A DNA stretch of 64,000 nt from Cryobacterium sp. Y29 (GCF_002929825.1 NZ_PJJN01000037.1:246916-310915); one strand, 5' to 3'; counted from the stretch's first letter, positions 9,201 through 20,826 are shown. A program made the numbers and translations. The notes: generated from the letters alone by a model not told the origin.

Positions 9201-10538
9201 CTAACTCCGGGCGGGCACCCGGGTGAGAGCTGCGTAGGCCCGCTCGGCCCCGGATCGCCTGGTCAACGACAGCGCGAGCGCGTCGAGGCGGGCGCGCGGG
9301 GCGCCACTCGGGTCGGCACTCGAGTCAGCGCTGAGGCGCAGCATCCGCTCACAGGCGGCCCGCAGGTCGAGAACCGTAGCGGTATTGGGCGGCAACGAGA
9401 TGCCGAAGCCCGCCTCATCGAGAGCGGCCGCGCCGGCGAACTGGTCGGTCGAGAACGGCAGCACAACGAGCGGAACTCCGGCCGTCATCGCCTCGGTGAC
9501 CGAGTTGTTGCCGCCGTGGGTGACGGCGAGCACGGCCTGTTGCAGCAGGCGCACCTGCGGCAGGAACGCGCGCACCAGCCAGGCGGCGGGCAAGGCCCCC
9601 AACTCGGTGGGATCGGTCGCCCCGGCGGCGATGGCGACCCGCACCGGAAGGCCGTCGAGGGCGGCGACGACGCGGGCGAGCACGTCGCCACGCACCGAGA
9701 GAAAACTTCCGAAACTGACGTAGACAACGGGCAGCGAATCGGCTGCCAGCCACGCCTCGACCTCGGGGTCGACGGCCTCGGAGCGCACGGCAGATCCGAG
9801 AAACACGTGGGGCGGCAGCAGCCTCGTTCGCGCCGGCGCGTGCAATTCGCCCGGGTAGTTGAGCAAGAGCACGTCGCCCGATTCCTGAAAGGCGTCCCGG
9901 CTTGGCTCGGCATGCGGGTCGAGCTCGCGCAGGGCATTGTTCCACTGGGCCGTGAAGGTGTCGCGCACGGCCGCGCACTGCCCGTGGAGCAGGGCCAGTT
10001 CCGAGGCGGCGGGCGAGAACACGGCGGGCCAGGCCGGCGGGTAACCGTAGACCTCGGCGGCCACGGGCAGTGCAGACGGATGCCCCAATACGACATCCGC
10101 GTGCGCGACGCCGGCACTGAGCAAGCCCAGCCGTGCGCTGAAGGCCAGGTGGTCGACGATGACCTGGTCTGGCTGCACCCGGGCGACGATGCGCTGCACC
10201 TCGCGAGCGATGACGACCGGGTTGTAGAGCAGATCGCTGCTGCGCGCCTCGGCCTGAAATTGCAAAGTGTCGACCATTCCACGGCGGGTCGCATCGAAAA
10301 ATCCCCGCAGGGCGTCGTCTTCGCCAGCGGGCTGCTGCTCGGCCCGGATCGTGCCGGGGTTGGAGCCGCGGCCCAGTTGAAGAAGCTCCCGTTCGAACCC
10401 GAACGCGGTCACGATGTCGGCCGTGGCCGGCCCGCTCGCGACCACGACGCGTTCGCCGGCCTCTGCCCAAGCAACGCCGAGCGTTGCGAGTGGGTAGAGG
10501 TGCGAGGCGTAGTCCGGGCTGATGATCAGCAGGGTCAC
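9201..10538 (-). CDS. Family 1 (MGT-type) glycosyltransferase
   Basis: A 445-residue GT-B glycosyltransferase of the UDP-glucosyl/macrolide transferase type. The C-terminal nucleotide-sugar site is clear: 'THGGNNSVTEAMTAGVPLVV' followed by 'PFSTDQFAGA'. The N-terminal acceptor half begins 'LLIISPDYASHLYPLATLG'. Such enzymes glycosylate small lipophilic acceptors such as polyketides or carotenoids; nothing here fixes the acceptor. The start is GTG, overlapping the stop of the upstream HEAT-glycosyltransferase by four bases, so the two are cotranslated. Its 3' end nearly abuts the convergent mocA-like gene. Confidence 0.88.
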   Translation of the reverse strand: MTLLIISPDYASHLYPLATLGVAWAEAGERVVVASGPATADIVTAFGFERELLQLGRGSNPGTIRAEQQPAGEDDALRGFFDATRRGMVDTLQFQAEARSSDLLYNPVVIAREVQRIVARVQPDQVIVDHLAFSARLGLLSAGVAHADVVLGHPSALPVAAEVYGYPPAWPAVFSPAASELALLHGQCAAVRDTFTAQWNNALRELDPHAEPSRDAFQESGDVLLLNYPGELHAPARTRLLPPHVFLGSAVRSEAVDPEVEAWLAADSLPVVYVSFGSFLSVRGDVLARVVAALDGLPVRVAIAAGATDPTELGALPAAWLVRAFLPQVRLLQQAVLAVTHGGNNSVTEAMTAGVPLVVLPFSTDQFAGAAALDEAGFGISLPPNTATVLDLRAACERMLRLSADSSADPSGAPRARLDALALSLTRRSGAERAYAALTRVPARS

Positions 10539-12883
10539 GAAACGCTCAGTTCCCAGGCGACCGGCTCGGTCGCCACTGCGACGCCGCGGTAGACCTCACC
10601 GAGTGCCGACGCCATCGCTTCGATCGTGAACTTGTTCGCGACCATGCTGCGGGCTCGTGCCGCATTGGCGCCACCCTGCGCGCCGCCAGCGAGGTCCAGG
10701 GCCTTCGCAATGGAGCGAGCGAGAGCGGCACCGTCACCGGTATCGACGAGAATGCCCGTCACTCCGTGCTCGATGTACGTGGCCGGTCCGCCCCCATTCG
10801 GCGCGACCACCGTAAGTCCGGTGGCCATCGCCTCGAGCAGAGCGATTCCGAATTCTTCTTTCATACTCGCGCAGACGTACACCCCGAACGGTGCCGCCAG
10901 GCCTGGGCGGCCGTAGCGCACGGCGGCCAGCCACCGAGCGACGGTGTCATTGGGGCGATGACCAGCCAACAGCAGGCCCCGGGCAGCCAGATCGGCCAGG
11001 GCGCCGCCGGCCAGGGTGCCGCCGGGCACGATGTGGGTCATGCGCTGCAACTCGATCCCTTCATCACACGACGGATGCTCCAGGTCGCCTCCCACAATCA
11101 GCAGATTGCAGCGAGCTCGCAGTTCGGAGTCAGCGTTCCACGCCTCGACCAGGCTGGCCATACCCTTCACGCGGTGCAGCCGACCGACGCTGATCAGCAC
11201 TGGCAGGCCTCGCCGAGCGGTCGGGAGCGTGCCGAGCAGGTTGTCGAGCTGGGTGAAGGCCACCGCTGCGGGTTCCGCCGCTTCCCGGGTATGCGCCTCG
11301 GCAGAAACCAGCAGACTTCCGCCGGTGAGTCCGAGAGACCCGAGCGCATCCGTGCGGGAGCGGTCGATCACGGCGAGATCGATTCCCTCGGGAATGACCG
11401 AGTGCCGTTCCGGGTGCGCGTCAATGTCGATTCCCGTCAAACGTTCCATATCTTGCTGCAGTCGCGGTCGCGGAAACAGCACGGTGTGAGCGGCATCCGC
11501 AGCGAGCCGCTGCACGAGGCGGGCGCGAAACCAGAAGTGCTCGACGGCATCGACGGTGCCGAAGTTGGCCCGGGTGAGCGCGCCACTCGCGTCGAGGGAG
11601 TCGATCACTCCGTGCGGGTCTGGCGCGACGGTGAAGACGACCGGAATGTCCAGGTCCCGCGCCACCGTTGCAGCGGCGAGGCTGCCGACGTCGGCCATGC
11701 GCAGGTGAATCGCATCCACCACACCGGCCGAGCGGAGGATGCGCCGAATGCCGCGCTGCGCGGCAACCCGCCGAGGCCACGCATCGATCGAGGGGACCGC
11801 GCCACCAACGAATGGAATCGCCGCGAATGAGTGCCCACGCCGGGTCTTCCCGATACTGGCCAGGCCGCTCAGCGCCGACTCGTGCGTGCCACGCGACATG
11901 GTGATGACCCGCTCTACCGATTCCGTTTCTTTCGCGCGGCCAGCGGTGAAACGGCTGCCGGCGAAAGGCGCACGAAGAGCGGATGCTGCGGCGCTCTGCG
12001 TTCCGCCGGCCGGCCGGCCGGCCGGCCGAGCAACGAGGGCGTCACCGAGCCGGACCAGCAGGGTCGCGATGCCGCCGTTGTCGCCGACGCCCACCGTGGA
12101 GAGTTCACCGTCGATGTCGGCGTGGAGGAACAGCTGCGCGATCGTGGTGCCCCGGTTCCATTTCGGCCGCGGCACGTTCGTCACCGTGAGATCGAACAGT
12201 GCCAGCCGGGCTACGGCTGCGAGTTCGATCTCGTCGCCGCCAGCTGCGCTGTCTTGCGTGAGAGCGCTGAGCAAACCGAGCACGGCTTCGCTCGGGGATC
12301 GATCGCCGAGGCCGGCAATTGCGGCGGTACGAGCGTCCAGGCTCTCGGCGCTGTCGGTGGCCACCCGACGCAGCAGGCGTTCGGGAACGCGGCCGGGAAT
12401 CAGGCCGATGGTCTCGATGAGGCGGGCGCGGGCATCCATTTCGGAGATGCCGAGCAGCGATCCCTCCAGCAGCAGGGCCACCTGGTCCGCAGCCGAAGAG
12501 CCCCACTGTTCCAGGGTGCGCTGAGCGAGCATGCCGGAAAAGCCACCCTGCCGCACCAGGGTGACCAGGCCGGCGATCGCGTCGTAGCGCGGCAGCCGGG
12601 CGCCAAAGGCCCAGGCGGCATGCTCACGCAGAAAGGCGGAGTCGTGGTAGAGCAGGGCCACCAGCACCTCATCGGCAGAGTCGTCGAAGACCTGGGCGAG
12701 GGCGTGAACGGCGGCGATGGCGGTGAGCTGGTCGCTCAAATCGGTCGCGGCTTGGGCGAGCAGTCGCACGGCGCGGGCGCCCCCATCGCGGCTGGCTGCG
12801 ACGGTGAGGTCGTCGGCGCGTCGAATTCCCTCGAGCAGCGTTGCCGCGGATCGTTGATCGTCGAGTGCGGTGTGGGTAGCCAT
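10535..12883 (-). CDS. HEAT-like repeat protein fused to a family 4 glycosyltransferase
   Basis: A 782-residue two-part protein. Residues about 30-260 form alternating amphipathic helices with HEAT-like spacing ('FLREHAAWAFGARLP', 'RTAAIAGLGDRSPSEAV'). Residues about 330-760 are a GT-B glycosyltransferase of family 4, with 'ISVGRLHRVKGM' and the donor-site EX7E in 'EEFGIALLEAMATG' followed by 'GGPATYIEHGVTGILVDTG'. The linker near residue 290 contains an Ala/Gly/Pro/Arg run encoded by a (CCGG)5 tract. A strong AAGGAG ribosome site precedes the ATG. The downstream glycosyltransferase gene overlaps its stop. The sugar and acceptor are unknown; the HEAT part probably binds a partner protein (inference). 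Confidence 0.82.
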   Translation of the reverse strand: MATHTALDDQRSAATLLEGIRRADDLTVAASRDGGARAVRLLAQAATDLSDQLTAIAAVHALAQVFDDSADEVLVALLYHDSAFLREHAAWAFGARLPRYDAIAGLVTLVRQGGFSGMLAQRTLEQWGSSAADQVALLLEGSLLGISEMDARARLIETIGLIPGRVPERLLRRVATDSAESLDARTAAIAGLGDRSPSEAVLGLLSALTQDSAAGGDEIELAAVARLALFDLTVTNVPRPKWNRGTTIAQLFLHADIDGELSTVGVGDNGGIATLLVRLGDALVARPAGRPAGGTQSAAASALRAPFAGSRFTAGRAKETESVERVITMSRGTHESALSGLASIGKTRRGHSFAAIPFVGGAVPSIDAWPRRVAAQRGIRRILRSAGVVDAIHLRMADVGSLAAATVARDLDIPVVFTVAPDPHGVIDSLDASGALTRANFGTVDAVEHFWFRARLVQRLAADAAHTVLFPRPRLQQDMERLTGIDIDAHPERHSVIPEGIDLAVIDRSRTDALGSLGLTGGSLLVSAEAHTREAAEPAAVAFTQLDNLLGTLPTARRGLPVLISVGRLHRVKGMASLVEAWNADSELRARCNLLIVGGDLEHPSCDEGIELQRMTHIVPGGTLAGGALADLAARGLLLAGHRPNDTVARWLAAVRYGRPGLAAPFGVYVCASMKEEFGIALLEAMATGLTVVAPNGGGPATYIEHGVTGILVDTGDGAALARSIAKALDLAGGAQGGANAARARSMVANKFTIEAMASALGEVYRGVAVATEPVAWELSVS
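12006..12028. repeat. (CCGG)5 tetranucleotide tract inside the HEAT-glycosyltransferase gene
   Basis: Five perfect copies of CCGG followed by CCG, within the linker between the HEAT-like and transferase domains. One repeat unit is four bases, so slippage by one unit would shift the frame and remove the transferase domain. Confidence 0.9.
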
Positions 12884-13185
12884 CGGCTGCTCCTTTTCGT
12901 GAAACTCCGCGGTTCAATCGTGGCGATTCGGGGTTGCCACGAGAGAACATGGGTGAATTTCGGTACTTCCGGTTCGAGAAACGTTGAGGATCCCGTACAC
13001 GAAAGCGCACGAATCAGGCATAGCTAGCTAGGCTAGCAACTTCCCCACTCGCCATCATTGCATGAATGAGAGCACCCGGGCTGACATAGTGCCCTAATCA
13101 GCGCCGAGCGCGCAATACGCAAAATAGAGCCACGCCCCAGTGAGTGGGGCGTGGCTCTATGTGTTTATGTCTGCAAACGTCGGGT
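12884..13185. other. Intergenic region between the glycosyltransferase and OFA operons
   Basis: About 300 bp with no supported gene. It holds the leader of the HEAT-glycosyltransferase (transcribed leftwards), a GCTAGCTAGGCTAGC segment near 13023, and a strong hairpin next to the OFA companion gene. I see no RNA gene. Confidence 0.6.
13124..13160 (-). terminator. 16-bp perfect stem terminator of the OFA transporter operon
   Basis: Perfect 16-base inverted repeat (13124-13139 and 13145-13160) with a five-base loop, just downstream of the small subunit gene transcribed leftwards. The flanking AAAAT on the left gives a short U-run on the minus strand, so it fits an intrinsic terminator. Confidence 0.8.
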
Positions 13186-13287
13186 TTAGCCGAACAGGGC
13201 CGTTACCTTCGCGAGTGTCTGAGAAATGCCGAAGGCCAGCGGGATACCCACCAGCGCCCAAGCCACGATGACTTTTAAAACCTTCAT
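13186..13287 (-). CDS. OFA-type MFS transporter small subunit (33 residues)
   Basis: A very short gene for a 33-residue single-span membrane peptide (starts MKVLKVIVAWALVG, ends AKVTALFG). The 'WALVGIPLAFGISQTL' segment matches what I know of the small companion proteins encoded beside oxalate/formate antiporter family transporters. Its ATG overlaps the stop of the transporter gene by four bases (ATGA), which strongly supports that it is translated. The strong hairpin terminator follows. The role is presumed to be assembly or stability of the transporter. Because of its length it is easily missed by gene callers. Confidence 0.8.
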   Translation of the reverse strand: MKVLKVIVAWALVGIPLAFGISQTLAKVTALFG

Positions 13288-14678
13288 GCGTGTGCCTTCC
13301 TTGCTTGTGCACCGACGAGCGGCTTTTCGGGTTCGTGATAGTCGGTGTGAACTGGTCGCACGAACAGGTTCGCCACAAAGCCAACAACGAGCAGCCCCAC
13401 CATGGTGAGCAGGGCCGGCTGATAGGCCGCTGCCGTCAACGCACCCGGAGCGCCCTGAGCATCCAGGAACGAGTTGACAATGAGCGGACCGGCAATACCG
13501 GCCGCCGACCAGGCCGTCAGCAGGCGGCCGTGAATGGCCCCCACCTGAAAGGTTCCGAACAGGTCACGCAGGTAGGCCGGAGCCGTAGCGAAACCGCCAC
13601 CGTAAAAAGAAATGATAATGAAGGCCAGAACAACGTAGAGCGCCGTCGTGCTCGACCCGACGATGGCCAGCAGCACGTACAACACCGTGCCAACGCCGAG
13701 GTAGACCATGTAGATGTTCTTGCGTCCGGTCTTGTCCGACGTGGCCGACCAGGCGAATCGTCCACCCATGTTAGCGAGCGACAACAGGCCCACAAAGCCT
13801 CCGGCAACGGCCGCCGAGACCAACGAGTTGCCGTCACTCTGCCGGAAGAAGTCCTGGATCATCGGTGCAGCCTGCTCGAGAATGCCGATACCGGCCGTGA
13901 CGTTGCAGAACAAGACGACCCAGAGCAGCCAGAACTGACGCGTGCGAATGGCATTCTTGGCTGAAACGTGGTTGCTCGTGACGAGGGCCTTGACCCGCAC
14001 CTTGGACGCATCGAATCCGGCCGGCACCCAATCAGCAGCCGGAACCTTGATCGTGAAAGCGCCGAACATCATGTACGCGAGATAGATCACGGCAAGGGTG
14101 AGAAAGAGCTTGCCCACGGAATCGCCGCTGGCCACCCAGTTCGCTGCCCCGGAGTTGGGGTCATAGAAGCCGAGTAGCGCCGTCGACACCGGGCTGGCGA
14201 TGAGGGCGCCGCCTCCAAAGCCCATGATGGCCATGCCGGTGGCGAGGCCCGGGCGGTCCGGAAACCACTTGATAAGCGTCGAAACGGGCGATATGTAGCC
14301 GATGCCGAGCCCGATACCGCCGATGAAGCCGTAGCCGACGTAGACCAGCCACAGCTGGTTCGTAAAGATTCCGAGCGAACCGATGAGGAACCCGCCCGAC
14401 CAGAACAGAGCCGCGACGAACATGGCCTTGCGCGGCCCGTTGGTGTCGACCCAGGTACCCATGATGGCCGCCGACAGGCCGAGCATCACGATGGCGATCG
14501 AGAAGATCACCCCGATCTGCACCAGGCTGGCGTCGAAGTGCGCCACGAGCGCCGTCTTGTACACACTCGTGGCGTAGGCCTGGCCGATACAGAGATGCAC
14601 GGCCAGTGCAGCGGGCGGAATCAGCCAGCGGTTGAATCCAGGTGGGGCGATGGTGCGGTCTCGGTCGAGCCAGCTCAT
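13284..14678 (-). CDS. OFA family MFS transporter (oxalate/formate antiporter type)
   Basis: A 464-residue major facilitator protein with about 12 predicted membrane spans. The N-terminal 'NRWLIPPAALAVHLCIGQAYATSVY' and 'GFIGGIGLGIGYISPVSTLIKWFPDRPGLATG' are hallmark OFA motifs. OFA members exchange oxalate, formate or related anions. The divergent FdhF-like gene, FdhD and the formaldehyde dehydrogenase nearby make formate the most likely substrate here; this is inference. The ATG at 14678 is preceded by AAGGA at a good distance; the open frame upstream to 14807 is ignored. Followed by the overlapping small subunit gene. Confidence 0.88.
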   Translation of the reverse strand: MSWLDRDRTIAPPGFNRWLIPPAALAVHLCIGQAYATSVYKTALVAHFDASLVQIGVIFSIAIVMLGLSAAIMGTWVDTNGPRKAMFVAALFWSGGFLIGSLGIFTNQLWLVYVGYGFIGGIGLGIGYISPVSTLIKWFPDRPGLATGMAIMGFGGGALIASPVSTALLGFYDPNSGAANWVASGDSVGKLFLTLAVIYLAYMMFGAFTIKVPAADWVPAGFDASKVRVKALVTSNHVSAKNAIRTRQFWLLWVVLFCNVTAGIGILEQAAPMIQDFFRQSDGNSLVSAAVAGGFVGLLSLANMGGRFAWSATSDKTGRKNIYMVYLGVGTVLYVLLAIVGSSTTALYVVLAFIIISFYGGGFATAPAYLRDLFGTFQVGAIHGRLLTAWSAAGIAGPLIVNSFLDAQGAPGALTAAAYQPALLTMVGLLVVGFVANLFVRPVHTDYHEPEKPLVGAQARKAHA

Positions 14679-14886
14679 GGAGATGTCCTTGCTGCCGGTA
14701 AGGCGATAGCGACTCTGCTGTGCGTTTCGGCTGTCCACGATGGCCGTGGACGTACTCCGCAAACGGATAGGTGGAATAGTCTGCGGAGGCAATACTAGAC
14801 GATTCACCGCGCAAATTTCGTCCCCAAATTTATACCCATTTCATATTTCGGGGGAATTCCCTCTTGCGGCAAGGCAGGATAGGTAT

Positions 14887-17183
<2,297 letters not shown>

Positions 17184-17187
<4 letters not shown>

Positions 17188-17370
17188 CTGTACCCGGCGA
17201 CCTGATCATCACGCTGTGCGTCGATGATCCGGTCGCCGCCGGCGCCTAGCCGGGGCCCGGCGGCCTGCTTATCACGCTGTGCGTCGACGATCCGGTCGCC
17301 GCCGGCGCGTAGCCTGAGTCAGGCGGCCTGCTCGTCATGCTGTGCGTCGATGATCCGGTCGCCGCCGGCG
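17184..17370. repeat. Three tandem copies of a 63-bp unit covering the fdhD 3' end
   Basis: The core 'GCTGTGCGTCGA...' recurs at 17213, 17276 and 17339, exactly 63 bases apart. The third copy is the 3' coding end of fdhD (minus strand). The two outer copies lie between the fdhD stop and the stop of the FdhF-like gene. On the minus strand the frame stays open for 44 codons past the fdhD stop, repeating a GGDRI(I/V)DAQ motif. Confidence 0.92.
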
Positions 17371-18170
17371 TAGACGACCATGGAGTTGCCGCGGAGAAAA
17401 CCGACCAGGGTCATACCAACCTCGGCGGCGAACTCCGCGGCGAGTGACGACGGCGCCGAGACCGCCGCGAGCACCGGAATGCCCGCCATCAGGGCTTTCT
17501 GGGTGAGTTCGAAACTTGCCCGGCTCGACACCATGAGAACCGTGCCGGTCAACGGCAGCCTGTTCTCTTTGACCGCCCAGCCGATGACCTTGTCGACGGC
17601 GTTGTGCCGGCCGACATCTTCGCGCAGCACGAGGAGTTCGCCGGTGGCGGCATCGAACAGTCCGGCAGCGTGGATGCCGCCAGTCTTCTCGAACACGTTC
17701 TGCCCGGCGCGCAGCTTGTCAGGAAAAGTCGTGAGCGATTCGGCAGTCACGTGCACCGCGTCATCCGCTATCGTGAAGACTGATTTGGTGCGCACGGCAT
17801 CGATGCTCTCTTTGCCGCACAGGCCACAGGAGCTGTTGGTGATGAGGGAGCGCTCCAGGCTCGGTGCCGGCGGCGCGACGCCGGCACCGAGGGTGACGTC
17901 GAGCACGTTATAGGTGTTGACTCCGTCGATCGCCCCGGCGCAGTAGCGGGCCGAATTGAAGTCGTCACCCCGTGTGATGACGCCCTCCGAGACCAGAAAC
18001 CCAGCTGCAAGGTCGATGTCGTTGCCCGGGGTGCGCATCGTGACGGCGAGGCGGCGGCCGTTCACTCGAATTTCCAGGGGTTCTTCAACCGCCAGCAGGT
18101 CCTCGCCAGCCAGAGGCTGGGCACCAACGGTGATTCGGGTGATTTTGCGTCGCGCGGTAATTCTGTTCAT
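17319..18170 (-). CDS. fdhD: FdhD sulfurtransferase for formate dehydrogenase
   Basis: FdhD moves sulfur onto the molybdenum cofactor of formate dehydrogenases and is needed for their activity. The 283-residue protein has the CxxC loop at C115/C118 ('SSCGLCGKES') and the conserved 'RTPGNDIDLAAGFLVSEG' and 'LREDVGRHNAVDKVIG' blocks, followed by 'VSSRASFELTQKA'. A GGGAG ribosome site lies nine bases before the ATG. The gene converges on the FdhF-like gene and is downstream of moaA (48 bp gap), so it probably shares a transcript with moaA. Its 3' end is the template for two extra 63-bp copies. Confidence 0.95.
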   Translation of the reverse strand: MNRITARRKITRITVGAQPLAGEDLLAVEEPLEIRVNGRRLAVTMRTPGNDIDLAAGFLVSEGVITRGDDFNSARYCAGAIDGVNTYNVLDVTLGAGVAPPAPSLERSLITNSSCGLCGKESIDAVRTKSVFTIADDAVHVTAESLTTFPDKLRAGQNVFEKTGGIHAAGLFDAATGELLVLREDVGRHNAVDKVIGWAVKENRLPLTGTVLMVSSRASFELTQKALMAGIPVLAAVSAPSSLAAEFAAEVGMTLVGFLRGNSMVVYAGGDRIIDAQHDEQAA

Positions 18171-18218
18171 TCTTAAAGTCTCCCACGCTGGTGCCGTTAC
18201 CGCGCTCCAGGCTGTTGA

Positions 18219-19337
18219 TTAACCGCCGATATAGGACATTTCGATTTTTTTGGCACCGGATGCCCGCAACTCACTGGTCTTCGCGCTCCGCAGCTGCGAA
18301 TAGCGGTCGGTGCGCTCCCGCCAAAGGTGTGCCATGACGGTGGACAGTTCGGCGTCGGAGCAGCCGCCGCGCATGAGTGCCCGCAGATCGTGGCCCTCGG
18401 TGGCAAACAGGCAGGTGAACAGTTTGCCGTCGGTGGAGACGCGGGCGCGGGAGCAGGACTGGCAGAACGACTGGGTCACGCTCGAGATAACGCCGATCTC
18501 GCCGCCGCCGTCCCGGTAGCGCCAGCGCCTTGAGGTTTCACCGCTGTAGTTCGGGGCGATCTCTTCGAGCGGCAACTCGGCATGGATGCGCGCGATGACG
18601 TCCTTCGACGGCACAACCGCGCCCATCTCCCAGCCGTTGCTGGTGCCGACGTCCATGAATTCGATAAACCGCAAGATATACGGGGTGTCCTTGAAGTGGC
18701 GGGCCATGGCCACGATGTCCTGGTCGTTCTTGCCGCGCTGCACCACCATGTTGACCTTGATCGGGCCGAGCCCGACCGCTTCGGCCACGTCGATGCCGTG
18801 CAGTACCTTCGCAACGGGAAATTTCACATCGTTCATGGTGCGAAAAGTGGTGTCGTCGAGCGAGTCGAGGGACACGGTGACTCGCTTCAGTCCGGCATCC
18901 TTGAGCGCCTGCGCCTTGACAGCCAGCGCCGACCCGTTCGTGGTGAGCGCGATGTCAATCTCACGGCCGTCGGGAGTGCGCAGCTCGGCCAGTTGGGAGA
19001 TGAGATCTTCAAGCCCCTTGCGAAGCAGCGGTTCACCGCCGGTCAGCCGGATCTTCTCGACGCCATGGGCGACGGCTATGCGCCCGAGCCGGGTCAGTTC
19101 CTCGAAGCTGAGGAGCTCGTCGTGCTCCATGAACGCGAAGTCGCGACCAAAAATCTCTTTGGGCATGCAGTACACACAACGAAAGTTGCAGCGGTCGGTG
19201 ACGCTCAGGCGCAGGTCATGCAACGGCCGGTTCATCCGGTCGGTCACGGTCCCTGTGGGCGTTTCGAGGTTCAACGGAATGTCCGCGCGCTCTCGATAGA
19301 AGCGCGGAGCTGATTGTGCAAAGTCGGCGCCGGTCAT
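18219..19337 (-). CDS. moaA: GTP 3',8-cyclase MoaA
   Basis: Radical SAM enzyme for the first step of molybdenum cofactor synthesis. The N-terminal radical SAM cluster is C50/C54/C57 in '[10 protein letters not shown]'; the second cluster motif '[18 protein letters not shown]' lies near residue 287. The last residues are Gly-Gly, which is needed in MoaA for activity. At 372 residues the length is normal. A TAGGCT hexamer sits six bases before the ATG, so the transcript is probably leaderless. Placement with fdhD and two molybdoenzymes explains the demand for cofactor. Confidence 0.95.
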   Translation of the reverse strand: MTGADFAQSAPRFYRERADIPLNLETPTGTVTDRMNRPLHDLRLSVTDRCNFRCVYCMPKEIFGRDFAFMEHDELLSFEELTRLGRIAVAHGVEKIRLTGGEPLLRKGLEDLISQLAELRTPDGREIDIALTTNGSALAVKAQALKDAGLKRVTVSLDSLDDTTFRTMNDVKFPVAKVLHGIDVAEAVGLGPIKVNMVVQRGKNDQDIVAMARHFKDTPYILRFIEFMDVGTSNGWEMGAVVPSKDVIARIHAELPLEEIAPNYSGETSRRWRYRDGGGEIGVISSVTQSFCQSCSRARVSTDGKLFTCLFATEGHDLRALMRGGCSDAELSTVMAHLWRERTDRYSQLRSAKTSELRASGAKKIEMSYIGG

Positions 19338-19418
19338 GGTTCCAGCCTAACCCCGCGCCCCGCACGGGGATGCCCAGAACATGGGTTCTAAGCGGATGCT
19401 GATCAATTTCGATACAAG

Positions 19419-19454
19419 GATGGCCCGCCCGGGAGAATCCCCGGGCGGGCCATC
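19419..19454 (-). terminator. 15-bp perfect stem downstream of the formaldehyde dehydrogenase gene
   Basis: Perfect inverted repeat (19419-19433 and 19440-19454) with a six-base loop, just past the stop of the leftward formaldehyde dehydrogenase gene and before moaA. No long U-run follows, but position and stability fit a terminator. Confidence 0.7.
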
Positions 19455-19467
19455 CGCTTAACTGCTG

Positions 19468-20685
19468 TTAGCCCTTGACGTAACCATTGGGGTTCAGCAC
19501 GTACTTCGTCGCCGCACCGGCGTCGAATTCGGCATAGCCACGCGGAGCATCTTCGAGGCTGATCGCCTGGGCATTGACGGCCTTGGCGATGTGTACCTTG
19601 TCGTACAGAATCGCCATCATCAGCTGGCGGTTGTACTTCATCACCGGGCACTGGCCGGTGGTGAACGACAGCGATTTGGCCCAGCCGAGTCCCAAACGAA
19701 TCGACAGCGAGCCCACCTGGGCGGCCTTTTCCTTGGCCCCCGGGTCACCCGTGACGTAGAGGCCTGGAATGCCGAGGGCACCGCCGGCCGCTGTAACCGT
19801 CATGAGTGAGTTGAGCACGGTGGCCGGAGCCTCGTGGTCGGCGTCCTTACCGTGGCCGCGCGCTTCAAAGCCCACCGCGTCGACGCCGGCGTCAACCTCT
19901 GGCACGCCGAGGATCTGTTCGATCTGCTCCCCCGGCTCGCCTTTGCTGAGGTCGATGGTCTCGCAGCCGAAGCTGCGGGCCTGCGCGAGTCGCTCCGCGT
20001 TCATGTCACCGACGATGACGACGGCCGCGCCCAGCAGCTGCGCCGAGACGGCGGCCGCGAGGCCCACCGGGCCGGCACCGGCGACGTAGACGGTCGATCC
20101 GATACTGGCACCGGCAGTGTAGGCGCCGTGGAATCCGGTCGGGAAGATGTCGGACAGCATGGTGAGGTCCATGATCTTCTCGAGCGCCTGGTCCCGGTCG
20201 GGAAACTTCAGCAGGTTCCAGTCGGCGTAGGGTACCAGCACGTACTCGGCCTGGCCTCCCACCCAACCGCCCATGTCGACGTAGCCGTATGCACTACCCG
20301 GACGGTCCGGGTTGACGTTGAGGCAGATGCCGGTCTTGCGTTCCTTGCAGTTGCGACAGCGACCGCAGCTGATGTTGAACGGTACCGACACGATGTCGCC
20401 GACCTTGATGAATTCGACGTCGGGACCAGTTTCGACCACTTCGCCGGTGATTTCGTGACCCAGCACCAGGTTCGCCGGTGCGGTCGTGCGGCCACGCACC
20501 ATGTGCTGATCGGAGCCGCAAATATTGGTGGTTACTGTTCTGAGAATGACGCCGTGCGGCACCTTCCGGCCGATGTTGGCCGGGTTGACACCCGGTCCAT
20601 CTTTGAGTTCGAACGTGGGGTAGTCGATGTCAATGACCTCGACGACTCCAGCACTTTTGTAGGCAACTGCTCTGTTCCCCGTCAT
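19468..20685 (-). CDS. fdhA: Glutathione-independent formaldehyde dehydrogenase (zinc alcohol dehydrogenase family)
   Basis: A 405-residue zinc-dependent medium-chain dehydrogenase matching the Pseudomonas formaldehyde dismutase/dehydrogenase group, which holds NAD tightly and oxidises formaldehyde to formate. Catalytic zinc ligands are seen in 'NICGSDQHMVRG' (C56) and 'LGHEITGEV'; the structural zinc loop is 'CGRCRNCKERKTGIC'. The NAD fold has 'GAGPVGLAAA'. The 'NPANIGRKVPHGVILR' insert is typical of this subgroup. A GAGGAAGG site precedes the ATG. It would feed formate to the FdhF-like enzyme encoded 2.3 kb away. Confidence 0.9.
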   Translation of the reverse strand: MTGNRAVAYKSAGVVEVIDIDYPTFELKDGPGVNPANIGRKVPHGVILRTVTTNICGSDQHMVRGRTTAPANLVLGHEITGEVVETGPDVEFIKVGDIVSVPFNISCGRCRNCKERKTGICLNVNPDRPGSAYGYVDMGGWVGGQAEYVLVPYADWNLLKFPDRDQALEKIMDLTMLSDIFPTGFHGAYTAGASIGSTVYVAGAGPVGLAAAVSAQLLGAAVVIVGDMNAERLAQARSFGCETIDLSKGEPGEQIEQILGVPEVDAGVDAVGFEARGHGKDADHEAPATVLNSLMTVTAAGGALGIPGLYVTGDPGAKEKAAQVGSLSIRLGLGWAKSLSFTTGQCPVMKYNRQLMMAILYDKVHIAKAVNAQAISLEDAPRGYAEFDAGAATKYVLNPNGYVKG

Positions 20686-20826
20686 GAATTACCTTCCTCG
20701 TTTTTCTTCGCGGAGCAGACCAGACGACCTTCTCCACATTGGGTGAGCGCTGCCATTTCTGACAGCAGCCCCTTTACTTCACCACGAATCTCAGAAATTA
20801 CAATCAGCAAACTCCCAGTTCGTGGC

